Positions 1 to 7,589 are shown, numbered from the stretch's first letter. The stretch: DNA of 29,995 nt from Bacteroidales bacterium UBA1205 (GCA_002309615.1 DBXT01000020.1:42194-72188), one strand, 5' to 3'. Numbers and translations: made by a program. The notes: generated by a model from the letters alone, not told the origin.

Positions 1-2
1 GT

Positions 3-398
3 TTATTTATCTATTTTTTCGTAATTTACAGGAATAATTCCTTCCACCAACTCGTTGCCGAGTATGTACTTATCGACAATTTCTTCAGCTTTTTGTACGT
101 TTACATAGCCGAATACTATCGGGTCTTGACCCGGTTTCTTTACTTCAATGGTGGGCTCTGCATAGCAATAACCCATGCAACCGGTTTGAGTAACTACGGC
201 AGGAACATTTTTCTTATCCAAATTTTCAATAAGAAAATCCATCACTTGTTTTGCTCCGGAAGCAATACCGCAAGTGGCCATGGCTACTTTGATTTGCACT
301 AAGTTTTCTACGTTGTCACCACGTTCACGCAAACTTAAGTTCGCTTGGAGATCGTCTCTTTTTTTCTTGAGATCTGCCAAAGATTTTATTTTCTCCAT
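3..398 (-). CDS. Thioredoxin-like (2Fe-2S) ferredoxin domain protein
   Basis: Small electron-transfer protein of the NuoE/HydC thioredoxin-like ferredoxin type. In Bacteroidota such proteins usually sit with NuoF-like and [FeFe]-hydrogenase subunits of NADH-dependent hydrogenases; that partnership is inferred, because the downstream genes lie beyond the window edge. Residues 1-35 are charged and helical. The cofactor region contains ATCGIASGA (Cys43) and TQTGCMGYCYAEP (Cys74, Cys78), followed by a beta-rich tail. Only three cysteines are present, whereas a [2Fe-2S] cluster normally has four ligands; this may be normal for the subfamily. The ATG at 398 is the first start after a TACCTTTG promoter box at 526-533, giving a leader of roughly 110 nt. 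The stop codon is just inside the window. The family call is firm; the partner complex is not. Confidence 0.85.
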   Translation of the reverse strand: MEKIKSLADLKKKRDDLQANLSLRERGDNVENLVQIKVAMATCGIASGAKQVMDFLIENLDKKNVPAVVTQTGCMGYCYAEPTIEVKKPGQDPIVFGYVNVQKAEEIVDKYILGNELVEGIIPVNYEKIDK

Positions 399-525
399 GT
401 TAGATTAATTGAATGTTAATAATTTTATGAATTTATATCAATATTTTAGTGTAATACTGTGCCTTATGCTTTACACGCTAATGTCTATAATAGTATGAAA
501 ACATAATACACAGATATTAGGTTGG

Positions 526-533
526 CAAAGGTA
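526..533 (-). promoter_or_regulatory. -7 promoter box TACCTTTG for the ferredoxin gene
   Basis: Read on the minus strand, the sequence is TACCTTTG, matching the Bacteroidota sigma-ABfr -7 consensus TAnnTTTG. It points toward the ferredoxin gene and would give an untranslated leader of roughly 110 nt. Confidence 0.65.
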
Positions 534-646
534 GTATTTTTTTTTAATAAAAACCATAAAACAACAAAAAAATATTAAATCAAATTTTAATAATTTTGAC
601 TATAAAAAAGTTTTTAAAAAAAAAATTGTCGTATTATTTTTTTTAA

Positions 647-654
647 TATATTTG
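647..654 (+). promoter_or_regulatory. -7 promoter box TATATTTG for the 740-1949 cassette
   Basis: TATATTTG matches the Bacteroidota -7 consensus. A TTG at 626-628 lies 18 nt upstream, about the expected spacing for the -33 element. Transcription would start near 660, ahead of an ATG at 683 that meets a stop after seven codons. Confidence 0.6.
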
Positions 655-739
655 CAAAATATTAATTAAAAATTTTGTAGTTATGTATGAACCGACAACA
701 ATGTGAAAAAGAATAGGTCATCACTCATGGAGATGGGAA

Positions 740-1270
740 GTGAGATGTAATGGGGAATTTGTTCAAGGAAGTGTGGAAAGCACCAAACAGGCAGCGAAAT
801 CAGCGGCAAATCGTGTTAAAAATGAGATTGTTTGTAATTTAAACCCTAACAATGAAACGGGGCAAGGCGAACCTCAAATAGATATTCAGATACTGCCCCC
901 GAATGTAAATGCTGTGATTTCTTGCGGATATATGGATTTTTTTGAAATAATTAATCCTTTTAACGATGAAATAGAGCATTTTACTTCCGATGAAATTTCT
1001 GAAAATTCATTAGCATGGTTAGTGGGATTATGCTTTTATGATAGTTCAGAAACAGAGAGAGTGGAATTATTAATCGCACAATTGAAAGTTTGGGGAATAT
1101 ATAGGGGCGGTGAAAATGAGAATGAAATTAAAAATATATATCACTTAGAACAATCTCAAATAGAGATAATTTTAGCGAAATCTTGGCATCATATTTCTTT
1201 ACGAAAAATAATGGAGGAAGACGAAAATGGAAACATACAAGAAGTTTTACAATGGTATTTTGAAGTATAG
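740..1270 (+). CDS. Unrecognised acidic protein, first gene of a two-gene cassette
   Basis: I do not recognise this protein. It is 176 aa, with no signal peptide or membrane segment, so probably cytoplasmic. Residues 13-30 are basic and look helical. The rest is acidic and rich in Glu, Asn and Ile, with aromatic patches such as MDFFEIINPF and the C-terminal VLQWYFEV. The start is uncertain. A GTG at 740 has GGAG about 7 nt upstream, but the reading frame is open further back to a TGA at 704, and an ATG at 683 in the same frame is closed by that TGA. The gene may use the GTG, or may be an N-terminally truncated copy. It overlaps the next gene by 44 nt, which suggests translational coupling. 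Confidence 0.55.
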   Translation: MRCNGEFVQGSVESTKQAAKSAANRVKNEIVCNLNPNNETGQGEPQIDIQILPPNVNAVISCGYMDFFEIINPFNDEIEHFTSDEISENSLAWLVGLCFYDSSETERVELLIAQLKVWGIYRGGENENEIKNIYHLEQSQIEIILAKSWHHISLRKIMEEDENGNIQEVLQWYFEV

Positions 1271-1949
1271 CATATTGCTGCTATTCATTATGTTTATATC
1301 TGCAAGAATGCAAGCATCACCCCCTATGCGAAAAATAAACAAATGCAATACATTCAATGTATATATTAAAGTTGCTAAGCATAAAAGAATATGTACCAAA
1401 GAAGTTTCAGTTGATGATTATGCTTTTTTTTGTTATATAATGAGACAATATTATGGAGAATATTCGGAAAAATATCTATCGGTAATACCTGATACAATTA
1501 CATTTAAACGCGTTTACGGATACTCGTTTCCCCTAAAAGGTAACGAAGCTCAATATGATGGAGAATCATTCCATCAATATATACAACGCTTGATGTGCAC
1601 TCCAATGTCTATAATCAGTCGTCAACAGGCGGAAGCTTATTGCCAATGGATGGAATTTGGAGTCGGAAAAGAACGCCAATCGTCAAAGTGGCATTATAGT
1701 CTTCCTGCAGAGGCTGATTATGAACGAATTGTTAAAAAGGCAAAACTAACTACTCAACATCCGTTGGAATTGATGAAAAAAAAGAAATACGTTTTGATAG
1801 GAATTACGGATAATGTTGCAGAATATACGCAAGGTGGTAAAATTGTAAAAGGAGGAGCGTCAAAAGATTTGACTTTTTGTGATATAGATGATGTTTGCAA
1901 TATAGAAACCCCAATAGGATTTCGTCTTTTAATTGTTAGAAAAAAATAA
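1227..1949 (+). CDS. Secreted formylglycine-generating-enzyme-like (SUMF1/GldJ-like) protein
   Basis: 240-aa exported protein with an FGE-sulfatase (SUMF1-type) fold. Residues 1-30 form a signal peptide: a lysine-containing N-terminus, then the hydrophobic ILLLFIMFI, then ARMQA. Family landmarks follow in order: VSVDDYAFF near residue 60; SRQQAEAYCQWM near 132 (compare the usual VSWxDAxAYCxW); LPAEADYERI near 160 (compare LPTEAEWEYA); DNVAEYT near 195 (compare GNVAEW); KGGAS and the closing IGFRLL. In Bacteroidota this fold is used by true formylglycine enzymes and by non-catalytic gliding and surface proteins (GldJ/GldK), so catalysis cannot be assumed. The protein is short for the family. 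The start is preceded by GGAGG inside the upstream gene. Envelope location is inferred from the signal peptide. Confidence 0.75.
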   Translation: METYKKFYNGILKYSILLLFIMFISARMQASPPMRKINKCNTFNVYIKVAKHKRICTKEVSVDDYAFFCYIMRQYYGEYSEKYLSVIPDTITFKRVYGYSFPLKGNEAQYDGESFHQYIQRLMCTPMSIISRQQAEAYCQWMEFGVGKERQSSKWHYSLPAEADYERIVKKAKLTTQHPLELMKKKKYVLIGITDNVAEYTQGGKIVKGGASKDLTFCDIDDVCNIETPIGFRLLIVRKK

Positions 1950-2042
1950 AACAGAAAGGGAAAAACGAGTAAAGATGTGTATATACGATTGAGGAGTATT
2001 CTTCGGCACAAAAAGAGGTAACGGGCGTTTTATACATTAAAA

Positions 2043-2074
2043 AAAAGCGGAACAAAGCAATTTGTTCCGCTTTT
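2043..2074. terminator. Bidirectional intrinsic terminator
   Basis: A perfect 14-bp stem (AAAAGCGGAACAAA and its complement) closes a GCAA loop. It lies between the convergent cassette (plus, ends 1949) and aminotransferase gene (minus, ends 2096). The minus-strand transcript would have a run of eight U after the stem, so termination should be strongest for that side; the plus side has four. Confidence 0.88.
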
Positions 2075-2095
2075 GATGAATAGAATGATTATGTA

Positions 2096-3295
2096 CTATT
2101 TGGTTCTACCCGGATATACTTTCAAGGCTTCTTCCAAACATTTCATAGCTGCTTGTAAATCACTTACTTTTAAGCAGTAACTGATTCTGACTTCGTCTTT
2201 GCCTTTACCTTTTGCAGAATAAAATCCTGTTGCCGGAGCCAACATAACCGTTTGGTTTTCGTATGAAAAATCTTCCAACAACCATTTGCAGAAATTATCG
2301 GAATCGTCAATAGGCAGGCGGGCAACTGCATAGAAAGCACCTTTAGGAGTGGGGCAGAAGCAGCCCGGCATTTTGTTGATAGCTTCCACTATGCAATTTC
2401 TACGGGCAATATATTCATTCAAAACGGCATCAAAATAACTTTGAGGCGTGTCTACTGCAGCTTCGGTGAAAATTTGTCCGAAAGAAGGAGGACTCAAACG
2501 GGCTTGAGCAAATTTCATGGCCGTGTTATACACGTCTTTGTTTTTGGTAACGAACATACCTATACGGGCACCGCAGGCACTATAACGTTTGGAAACGGAA
2601 TCCAACATCACCACGTTTTGTTCTATTTCTTTCAAATTCATCACGGAAAATACATCGGCTCCGTCGTAGGCAAATTCACGATATACTTCGTCGGAGAATA
2701 AGAACAAATCGTATTTCTTTACTATCTGTGCCAATGTCTGCAATTCCTTTTGGGAATATAAATATCCTGTAGGATTGTTAGGATTGCATATCATAATAGC
2801 TTTGGTTTTGGGGGTAATCACCTTTTCAAATTCTTCTATAGGAGGAAGAGCAAAACCATTGTCTATAACCGATACTATGGGTTTTACCACCACACCGGAA
2901 GTGAGGGCAAAGCCGTTGTAGTTGGCATAAAAGGGTTCAGGAATTATCACCTCGTCACCGGGGTCCAAGCATGCGTTGAAAGCAAATTGTATGCCTTCCG
3001 AACCTCCGTTGGTGATAATGATTTCATCGGCAGTAACGTCTATATTCCATCGTTTATAGTATTCCACCAATTTCTTACGGCACGATAAATTTCCTGCCGA
3101 ATGGGAATAAGCCAAAACACCTATCTCTGTGTTCTGCAATGTTTTGATGGCTCCTTTGGGCGTTTCTATATCGGGTTGGCCGATATTGAGGTGATATACT
3201 TTAATTCCTCTTTGTTTAGCTGCATCGGAAAACGGAACCAATTTTCTGATGGGGGATGACGGCATTGTCATGCCTTTATTAGATATTTTTGGCAT
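2096..3295 (-). CDS. Pyridoxal-phosphate-dependent aminotransferase, class I/II
   Basis: Fold-type I aminotransferase, 399 aa, the usual length for aspartate/aromatic aminotransferases. Visible landmarks: the substrate-binding segment LNIGQPDIETP (residues 36-46), SHSAGNLSCRKKL near 64-75 (the family has Y-x-x-x-x-G-x-x-x-L-R here), NPNNPTG at 171-177, SDEVYREF from 201 (Asp202 should bind the pyridine nitrogen), and SVSKRYSACGARIG with the Schiff-base Lys236. It would transfer an amino group from an amino acid to a 2-oxo acid in the cytoplasm; the exact substrate cannot be read from sequence. It begins 28 nt after the 151-aa membrane protein gene, with no TAnnTTTG box in the gap, so it is probably the last gene of that operon, ending at the terminator at 2043-2074. 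Confidence 0.92.
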   Translation of the reverse strand: MPKISNKGMTMPSSPIRKLVPFSDAAKQRGIKVYHLNIGQPDIETPKGAIKTLQNTEIGVLAYSHSAGNLSCRKKLVEYYKRWNIDVTADEIIITNGGSEGIQFAFNACLDPGDEVIIPEPFYANYNGFALTSGVVVKPIVSVIDNGFALPPIEEFEKVITPKTKAIMICNPNNPTGYLYSQKELQTLAQIVKKYDLFLFSDEVYREFAYDGADVFSVMNLKEIEQNVVMLDSVSKRYSACGARIGMFVTKNKDVYNTAMKFAQARLSPPSFGQIFTEAAVDTPQSYFDAVLNEYIARRNCIVEAINKMPGCFCPTPKGAFYAVARLPIDDSDNFCKWLLEDFSYENQTVMLAPATGFYSAKGKGKDEVRISYCLKVSDLQAAMKCLEEALKVYPGRTK

Positions 3296-3323
3296 ATTGT
3301 GTGTTTTTATATTTTTAATATTG

Positions 3324-3779
3324 TTATTTCTTTCCTACAACAGGTTGTTTTAAATAAATGATTTCAAATATGCTATACATTATATATATAACGAGGAAAT
3401 TGGCACCGAACAACAAAAAATCTTTGCGATTGAAATAGGCGTAGAGTACCAACATAATCAAAAATCCGAGCAATTTAATGGTGGTAATCAATAAGTAACG
3501 CGTGATGAATTTCCTTTCTATGTCGGTAAGCATTTTCATCCGCTCTTCTTTGCTGATATTGATATCGGGCTTGAATGTTATACGCTGAGCATCGGCTTGG
3601 GCTACAAAATAGTGCATAACAGCCGTTAAAACAACGAATGCTAAAATTAAAAATGGAAGATTAACCGATACCAAAAACGGCAGCCATAATCTGAAACAAA
3701 TGTATATGACTACAATTATAATGCTGAATATCAGCAAGAATTTTAAATATTGACCATATAGTTTTTTGAACATTTCCAT
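3324..3779 (-). CDS. Four-helix membrane protein next to AtpZ
   Basis: Unnamed integral membrane protein of 151 aa. Hydrophobic segments lie at about residues 13-33, 38-58, 95-115 and 122-142. A hydrophilic stretch (ADAQRITFKPDINISKEERM, about 67-86) separates the two helix pairs. In Bacteroidota a small membrane protein is often encoded between AtpZ and the F0 a-subunit gene atpB, and this one matches in size, topology and position. A role in F-type ATP synthase assembly is therefore inferred from context only. It starts 44 nt after AtpZ. Here it is followed by an aminotransferase, not by atpB. Confidence 0.7.
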   Translation of the reverse strand: MEMFKKLYGQYLKFLLIFSIIIVVIYICFRLWLPFLVSVNLPFLILAFVVLTAVMHYFVAQADAQRITFKPDINISKEERMKMLTDIERKFITRYLLITTIKLLGFLIMLVLYAYFNRKDFLLFGANFLVIYIMYSIFEIIYLKQPVVGKK

Positions 3780-3823
3780 TTATATTTGAAAGTGCAAAAT
3801 TACGAAATCCTTTTTGAAAACGC

Positions 3824-4051
3824 TTATTTTTTGTCTTTTTTTTGCAAAAAATCTTTTACCGATAAATAAATACCTATGCATACACCCGATAGCGATAGCA
3901 CGATGGTGAAAAGCGGAAAACGCCAGCCTATCCATTGGTCGCATTTATAGCCGGCAAAACAAAACAAGCATATTACCACCATCATCTGCATGGCAATAGA
4001 TGTGTATTTGGCAAAATTATGCAATGGATCCGGTTTATGCTGATTGTTCAT
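3824..4051 (-). CDS. atpZ: AtpZ/AtpI family protein
   Basis: 75-aa inner-membrane protein of the ATPase_gene1 family (AtpZ/AtpI), which helps assemble the c-ring of F1F0 ATP synthase or supply it with Mg2+. It has the family layout: a short polar N-terminus with FAKYTSIAMQM, a first helix (MVVICLFCFAGY), the connecting segment KCDQWIGWRFPLFT (the family has a G-x-x-x-D-x-x-x-x-x-x-P pattern here), a second helix (VLSLSGVCIGIYL), and a charged tail KDFLQKKDKK. Its start overlaps the bactofilin gene by 17 nt, so the two are almost certainly cotranscribed and coupled. The family call is strong; the role is from family knowledge. Confidence 0.88.
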   Translation of the reverse strand: MNNQHKPDPLHNFAKYTSIAMQMMVVICLFCFAGYKCDQWIGWRFPLFTIVLSLSGVCIGIYLSVKDFLQKKDKK

Positions 4052-4391
4052 GATCCTTATTTGTCATTGTACAATGTCCGCAAAACACAGCCCCTTGTTC
4101 TATCACCAATTTATGTGCGGATATGTTACCGTGTATATCGGCTGTGGATTGTATGGTCAGCGTTTCGTTTACGGTGATATTTCCTTTTACTGTACCGGCA
4201 ATATCACAATTGTTGCATTTAATGTCACCTTCAATATGCCCGCTTTCGCTCAACACTATGCGTAGCGATGAGACAATATTGCCTATTAACTTTCCGTCTA
4301 TGCGGATATCGTTGTCGGTGATAATATCGCCTTTGATTTCAGTACTAACACTGACTCTGTTTACGGCTATGGGTTCAAATTCTTTTGCCAT
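4035..4391 (-). CDS. Bactofilin (polymer-forming cytoskeletal protein)
   Basis: 118-aa bactofilin-domain protein (DUF583). The core is a right-handed beta-helix built from short repeats rich in Gly, Ile and Val: residues ~15-100 contain successive rungs such as IKGDIITDNDIRIDGKLIGN, GHIEGDIKCNNCDIAG, VKGNITVNETLTI and ADIHGNISA. Bactofilins self-assemble into cytoplasmic or membrane-associated filaments without nucleotide and often act in cell shape or envelope organisation. The tail (FCGHCTMTNKDHEQSA) is short and carries two cysteines. The ATG lies directly beside the mtaB stop (1-nt gap), and the 3' end overlaps atpZ. Bactofilin next to AtpZ is a recurrent Bacteroidota arrangement. Confidence 0.87.
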   Translation of the reverse strand: MAKEFEPIAVNRVSVSTEIKGDIITDNDIRIDGKLIGNIVSSLRIVLSESGHIEGDIKCNNCDIAGTVKGNITVNETLTIQSTADIHGNISAHKLVIEQGAVFCGHCTMTNKDHEQSA

Positions 4392-4392
4392 G

Positions 4393-5691
4393 TCATACTA
4401 TTTTTATATTGTATATTCCATCAGGGGTAGTGTCAATTAGTTGAGCATTAATTATTTGCCCTTCCAAGTGTGAATCGGCATCCACTCTTACTTTAATGTA
4501 GTTGTCGGTAAAACCGAATAAACTGTTGTTCTCTTTTTTATGTTCTATCAATACAGGAAAGCATAGTCCTTGATGCTGTGCGTAGAATTGTTGTTTTTTG
4601 GTATCGGAAAGTGCTATCAACCGTTTGGTTCGTGCATTTTTTACAGAGGCCTCTATTTGTCCTTCCATTTGGTTGGCAATGGTATGCGGTCGGCGGGAAT
4701 ATGGGAATACATGCAACATGTTGATAGGCGTTTCTGCTATAAAACGATAGGTGTCGTCAAAATCGTCATCCGTTTCGGTGGGAAAACCCACAATAACATC
4801 GGCAGCAATGCAAGCATGCGGCATCAATTGTTTGATGTATAGAGTTTTGTCGGCAAACAATTCTCGCTGATAACGACGTCTCATCAGTCCCAATATTCGG
4901 TTGTTACCCGATTGTAAAGGTATGTGAAAATGGGGAAGTATCTGCCGGTGCTCAGCAGCAAAACGTATGATTTCATTGCTTAGCAAATTAGGTTCTATAG
5001 ACGATATTCTTATACGTTCCAAGCCTTCCACCGTTACCAAATGTTGCAACAATTCCAAAAATGCCGGCTTGCGGTCTGCTTTAAAATCTCCTATGTTCAC
5101 TCCCGAAAGCACTATCTCCTTAATGCCTGCGGCTACTATCGTCTTGGCATTGTTTATCACATTGTCTATGCTGTCGCTCCTGCTTTTGCCTCGAGCAATG
5201 CACACCGTACAATAACTGCAATGATAATCACATCCGTCTTGTATTTTTAAAAAGGAACGAGTGCGTTCATGTAATGAATAGGAAGAAAAGAATGTATCGC
5301 TATCTGTATCCGAAAGAGGAACCGCCGGTGAATCAAATAGCGTTTGCATGCAGTTTAATATTTGCATTTTATTGTGACTTCCCAATATCAAATCCACTTC
5401 CGAGGCCAATTTTTGCGATTGCTCCAAGGCACTATAGCAGCCTACCAAGACTATTTTGGCAGCAGGATTGAGCAAATGCAAATGATTAATCAATTGTCTG
5501 CATTTTTTTTCAGCCGTTTCGGTTACTGCACATGTATTGATAATATATACATCCGCATATTTATCCCCTTGAACAATAGCAAAGCCTTGCGCGGCTAAAT
5601 GTTGCTCTATAGTGGCACTCTCGGCAAAATTCAGCTTGCACCCTAAGGTTCGTATATTGATGGTTTTATTATTTTCTTCTATGCCGCTCAT
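4393..5691 (-). CDS. mtaB: tRNA t6A37 methylthiotransferase MtaB
   Basis: Radical-SAM methylthiotransferase that converts N6-threonylcarbamoyl-adenosine 37 to its 2-methylthio form in tRNAs reading ANN codons. The N-terminal UPF0004 domain carries the auxiliary cluster ligands Cys18 (RTLGCKLNFAES), Cys54 (INTCAVTETAEKKCRQ) and Cys85 (LVGCYS). The radical-SAM domain has Cys154, Cys158 and Cys161 (DGCDYHCSYC), followed by RGKSRS. The usual Pro just after the third cysteine (CTIPxARG) is Cys164 here (CTVCIARG). A C-terminal TRAM-like region follows from about residue 375. Length (432 aa) is normal. It overlaps the upstream membrane-protein gene by 23 nt and is followed 1 nt later by bactofilin. 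The LGCKLN motif favours MtaB over MiaB or RimO. Confidence 0.93.
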   Translation of the reverse strand: MSGIEENNKTINIRTLGCKLNFAESATIEQHLAAQGFAIVQGDKYADVYIINTCAVTETAEKKCRQLINHLHLLNPAAKIVLVGCYSALEQSQKLASEVDLILGSHNKMQILNCMQTLFDSPAVPLSDTDSDTFFSSYSLHERTRSFLKIQDGCDYHCSYCTVCIARGKSRSDSIDNVINNAKTIVAAGIKEIVLSGVNIGDFKADRKPAFLELLQHLVTVEGLERIRISSIEPNLLSNEIIRFAAEHRQILPHFHIPLQSGNNRILGLMRRRYQRELFADKTLYIKQLMPHACIAADVIVGFPTETDDDFDDTYRFIAETPINMLHVFPYSRRPHTIANQMEGQIEASVKNARTKRLIALSDTKKQQFYAQHQGLCFPVLIEHKKENNSLFGFTDNYIKVRVDADSHLEGQIINAQLIDTTPDGIYNIKIV

Positions 5692-6106
5692 ATTTTTGTT
5701 GAATACGCTGAAAAACTGTGTTCATCCATGTTATTTTATCTTTATCGGCATAAGCTGTTTGACAGTAAATAAGCCATACTGCCGAAAAAAATATTCCCGC
5801 TACCAACCCTATGTTCCAAAATCCCAAAAAGGTATAAAACACATAGCGATTAGGGTGCTCTTTTTTAACCAAAATAGTAACCCTAGACGGAATTCCCATA
5901 TTATTTTGGTACAAATCCGTATATCTTTTACCTTGGTAGGTATACTCCAATGCACTCATATCAGGATAATGTATGATGTGCGAATACGCTATTACCATAT
6001 CGCTGCTTTTGATAACATGCAAACGGTTCAACCCCACTATTATCCAAATAGTGAGCACACCTATGATTATTACAATTCGTTTGCTAACAAATATGCCGTC
6101 TATCAT
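5669..6106 (-). CDS. Unrecognised membrane protein with two transmembrane helices
   Basis: 145 aa, function unknown. A first hydrophobic helix spans about residues 10-27 (VIIIGVLTIWIIVGL) and a second about 92-112 (FLGFWNIGLVAGIFFSAVWL). Between them is a soluble segment with YTYQGKRYTDLYQNN, reminiscent of DUF3592-type proteins, where an extracytoplasmic loop lies between two helices; that resemblance is tentative. The C-terminus is strongly basic (KYERHRRK) and probably cytoplasmic. It is the first gene of the probable operon leading into mtaB, with a TATCTTTG box at 6129-6136 only about 20 nt upstream of its ATG. Confidence 0.65.
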   Translation of the reverse strand: MIDGIFVSKRIVIIIGVLTIWIIVGLNRLHVIKSSDMVIAYSHIIHYPDMSALEYTYQGKRYTDLYQNNMGIPSRVTILVKKEHPNRYVFYTFLGFWNIGLVAGIFFSAVWLIYCQTAYADKDKITWMNTVFQRIQQKYERHRRK

Positions 6107-6128
6107 GCTTTCATCACATTATAAAAAG

Positions 6129-6136
6129 CAAAGATA
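6129..6136 (-). promoter_or_regulatory. -7 promoter box TATCTTTG for the mtaB-bactofilin-atpZ operon
   Basis: The minus-strand sequence is TATCTTTG, matching TAnnTTTG. It lies about 23 nt ahead of the first gene of the run ending at 2096, so the 5' leader is very short. Confidence 0.6.
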
Positions 6137-6338
6137 GCATTTTTTAGTATTACATTCGGGAAAATATTTTTTTTATTAATGTCCGGTATCAATTTAGAAT
6201 AAGGCTGCACTTGCCTCCGTATACACGGCTGAAGCACTGAAAACAACAGGAACAAATATCAGAATATTTTGAAAAACGCTACCAATCAGCTATTTCGTAT
6301 TCAAAAAATATCTTCGTTGGCAAAAAGTAAGGAATACG

Positions 6339-6710
6339 CTATTTTTTAAATACAAAATATACGGCCAATATAATACAAACAAAGGCTATAATATGGTTCC
6401 AACGTATGCTTTCGTTTTTAAATGCTATGATAGAAAAAATGATGAAGATGGATATGGATATAACTTCTTGTAAAACTTTTAGTTGCATAAGAGAGTATGG
6501 ACCTCCGTTGCCTTGAAATCCTATTTTGTTGGCAGGTATTTGAAAGCAATATTCTATAAAAGCAATACCCCAACTTACGAGTATTATGGCTATTAAAGGC
6601 CAATTCTTGATTAAACCCGTAGCACTCATTTTGAGATGACCATACCATGCAAGGGTCATAAACACATTGGCAATGATTAAAAATATGATAGTATAAATAA
6701 ATTTATTCAT
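6339..6710 (-). CDS. DMT-type small membrane protein, DUF486 family
   Basis: 123-aa integral membrane protein of the DUF486/DMT superfamily, with four hydrophobic helices at about residues 4-24, 38-56, 82-102 and 106-122. The family signatures are visible: NVFMTLAWYGHLK near 15-27, SWGIAFIEYCFQIPANKIG near 46-64, and YSLMQLKVLQEVI near 72-84. Relatives of this fold are small transporters, but the substrate of DUF486 proteins is unknown. Its start overlaps the 3' end of the sugar kinase gene by 8 nt, so the two should be cotranscribed. A link to amino-sugar handling is only suggested by that coupling. Confidence 0.85.
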   Translation of the reverse strand: MNKFIYTIIFLIIANVFMTLAWYGHLKMSATGLIKNWPLIAIILVSWGIAFIEYCFQIPANKIGFQGNGGPYSLMQLKVLQEVISISIFIIFSIIAFKNESIRWNHIIAFVCIILAVYFVFKK

Positions 6711-7563
6711 GTTGTTGATAGTATTTAATTAAACCTTCTATAGGGTTACGCAGTATGTTCCCTATGTTTACTCCGAATTCTGCAGCAACTGTACGTAATT
6801 CATTTTCAAATAAAAATGCTATTGAACCGACCGCTCCTAAAGAATATTTCTTACATTCATCTTTAAATTGCAACACTTGTTCCCTGAAAAAATCTCTAAA
6901 ACAATCTTTTACCAGATATTGTATATAGTCATGTGTGCGATTTTCCGATATAAAATAGGAGTAGGAGGAGAAATAGGCTCCCAATTTCGGAGCGGCATAC
7001 ATTTCACTTACCAACTCATATTTCTGCTTAGGATATTTATTGTAAAATATTTTTTCCAAGTCAGCAGGGAAGTCCCCTTTGAGATATTTTTCCAACAAAT
7101 GTTTTCCCATATACGTTCCGCTACCTTCGTCACCAAAAATGTAACCTAAAGAGAGTATATTTTTTTTGACCGATTTTCCATCGTAAAAACATGTGTTAGA
7201 GCCTGTTCCAAGTATAGATACCAGTCCCGTATCGTCTCCACAAAGCGATATTGCCGCACCGAGCATATCATGGTCGGGAAAAATGCGTGCATTTTGACTT
7301 ATCGTGCTCAACAGCCTGCTCATCATTTTTTGCTTTACCGGATTAGAACATCCTGCTCCGAAAAAATGTATCTCCTGAATATTTTCAGCATGCAGAGAGA
7401 GTAGGGGAGGCAGCACGTCATGGACTATACTCTCGTGTATCTCTTCTTCGGTAAGATAATTCACGTTTAACCCTTTGGTACGATAAACCAGAGGTGCGTT
7501 ATGGTTATGGTCTATAAGTGCCCAATCGGTGCCCGTGGCACCACTATCAGCTATTAATTTCAT
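6703..7563 (-). CDS. BadF/BadG/BcrA/BcrD-type ATPase, probable N-acetylglucosamine kinase
   Basis: 286-aa kinase of the ASKHA (actin/hexokinase) fold. The phosphate-1 motif is ADSGATGTDWALID at residues 4-17. Next come a phosphate-2-type segment SILGTGSNTCFYDG near 116-129 and FGDEGSGTYMGKHLL near 143-157, a combination typical of the N-acetylglucosamine-kinase branch of the BadF/BcrA family. It would phosphorylate an amino sugar, probably GlcNAc, with ATP in the cytoplasm. I chose the ATG at 7563, not the one at 7593. The upstream extension would run straight through the TACCTTTG promoter box at 7582-7589, and MKLIADSG is the usual N-terminus. The promoter faces the dense array of TGTAAAT sites shared with the HTH gene, so control by that regulator is plausible. 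Confidence 0.85.
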   Translation of the reverse strand: MKLIADSGATGTDWALIDHNHNAPLVYRTKGLNVNYLTEEEIHESIVHDVLPPLLSLHAENIQEIHFFGAGCSNPVKQKMMSRLLSTISQNARIFPDHDMLGAAISLCGDDTGLVSILGTGSNTCFYDGKSVKKNILSLGYIFGDEGSGTYMGKHLLEKYLKGDFPADLEKIFYNKYPKQKYELVSEMYAAPKLGAYFSSYSYFISENRTHDYIQYLVKDCFRDFFREQVLQFKDECKKYSLGAVGSIAFLFENELRTVAAEFGVNIGNILRNPIEGLIKYYQQHE

Positions 7564-7581
7564 GTTGCAATTTTTGTTCGG

Positions 7582-7589
7582 CAAAGGTA
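7582..7589 (-). promoter_or_regulatory. -7 promoter box TACCTTTG for the sugar kinase-DUF486 pair
   Basis: The minus-strand sequence is TACCTTTG, with a TTTTGG element about 15 nt further upstream. It lies 18 nt before the chosen kinase start and excludes the more upstream ATG at 7593. Confidence 0.7.

Larger units (their letters stand above)
399..739. other. Divergent A+T-rich intergenic region with two promoters
   Basis: No gene is visible here. The stretch separates the minus-strand ferredoxin gene from the plus-strand cassette. It holds one TAnnTTTG promoter box on each strand (526-533 minus, 647-654 plus), separated by long A and T runs. A short reading frame, ATG at 683 to TGA at 704 (seven codons), lies in the same frame as the gene that follows. 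Confidence 0.7.

Noticed and set aside
750..842. Alternative frame starting ATGGGGAATTTG within the 740-1270 gene
   Set aside because: It ends after 30 codons; the longer frame to 1270 has continuous coding character and overlaps a real downstream gene in a normal way.
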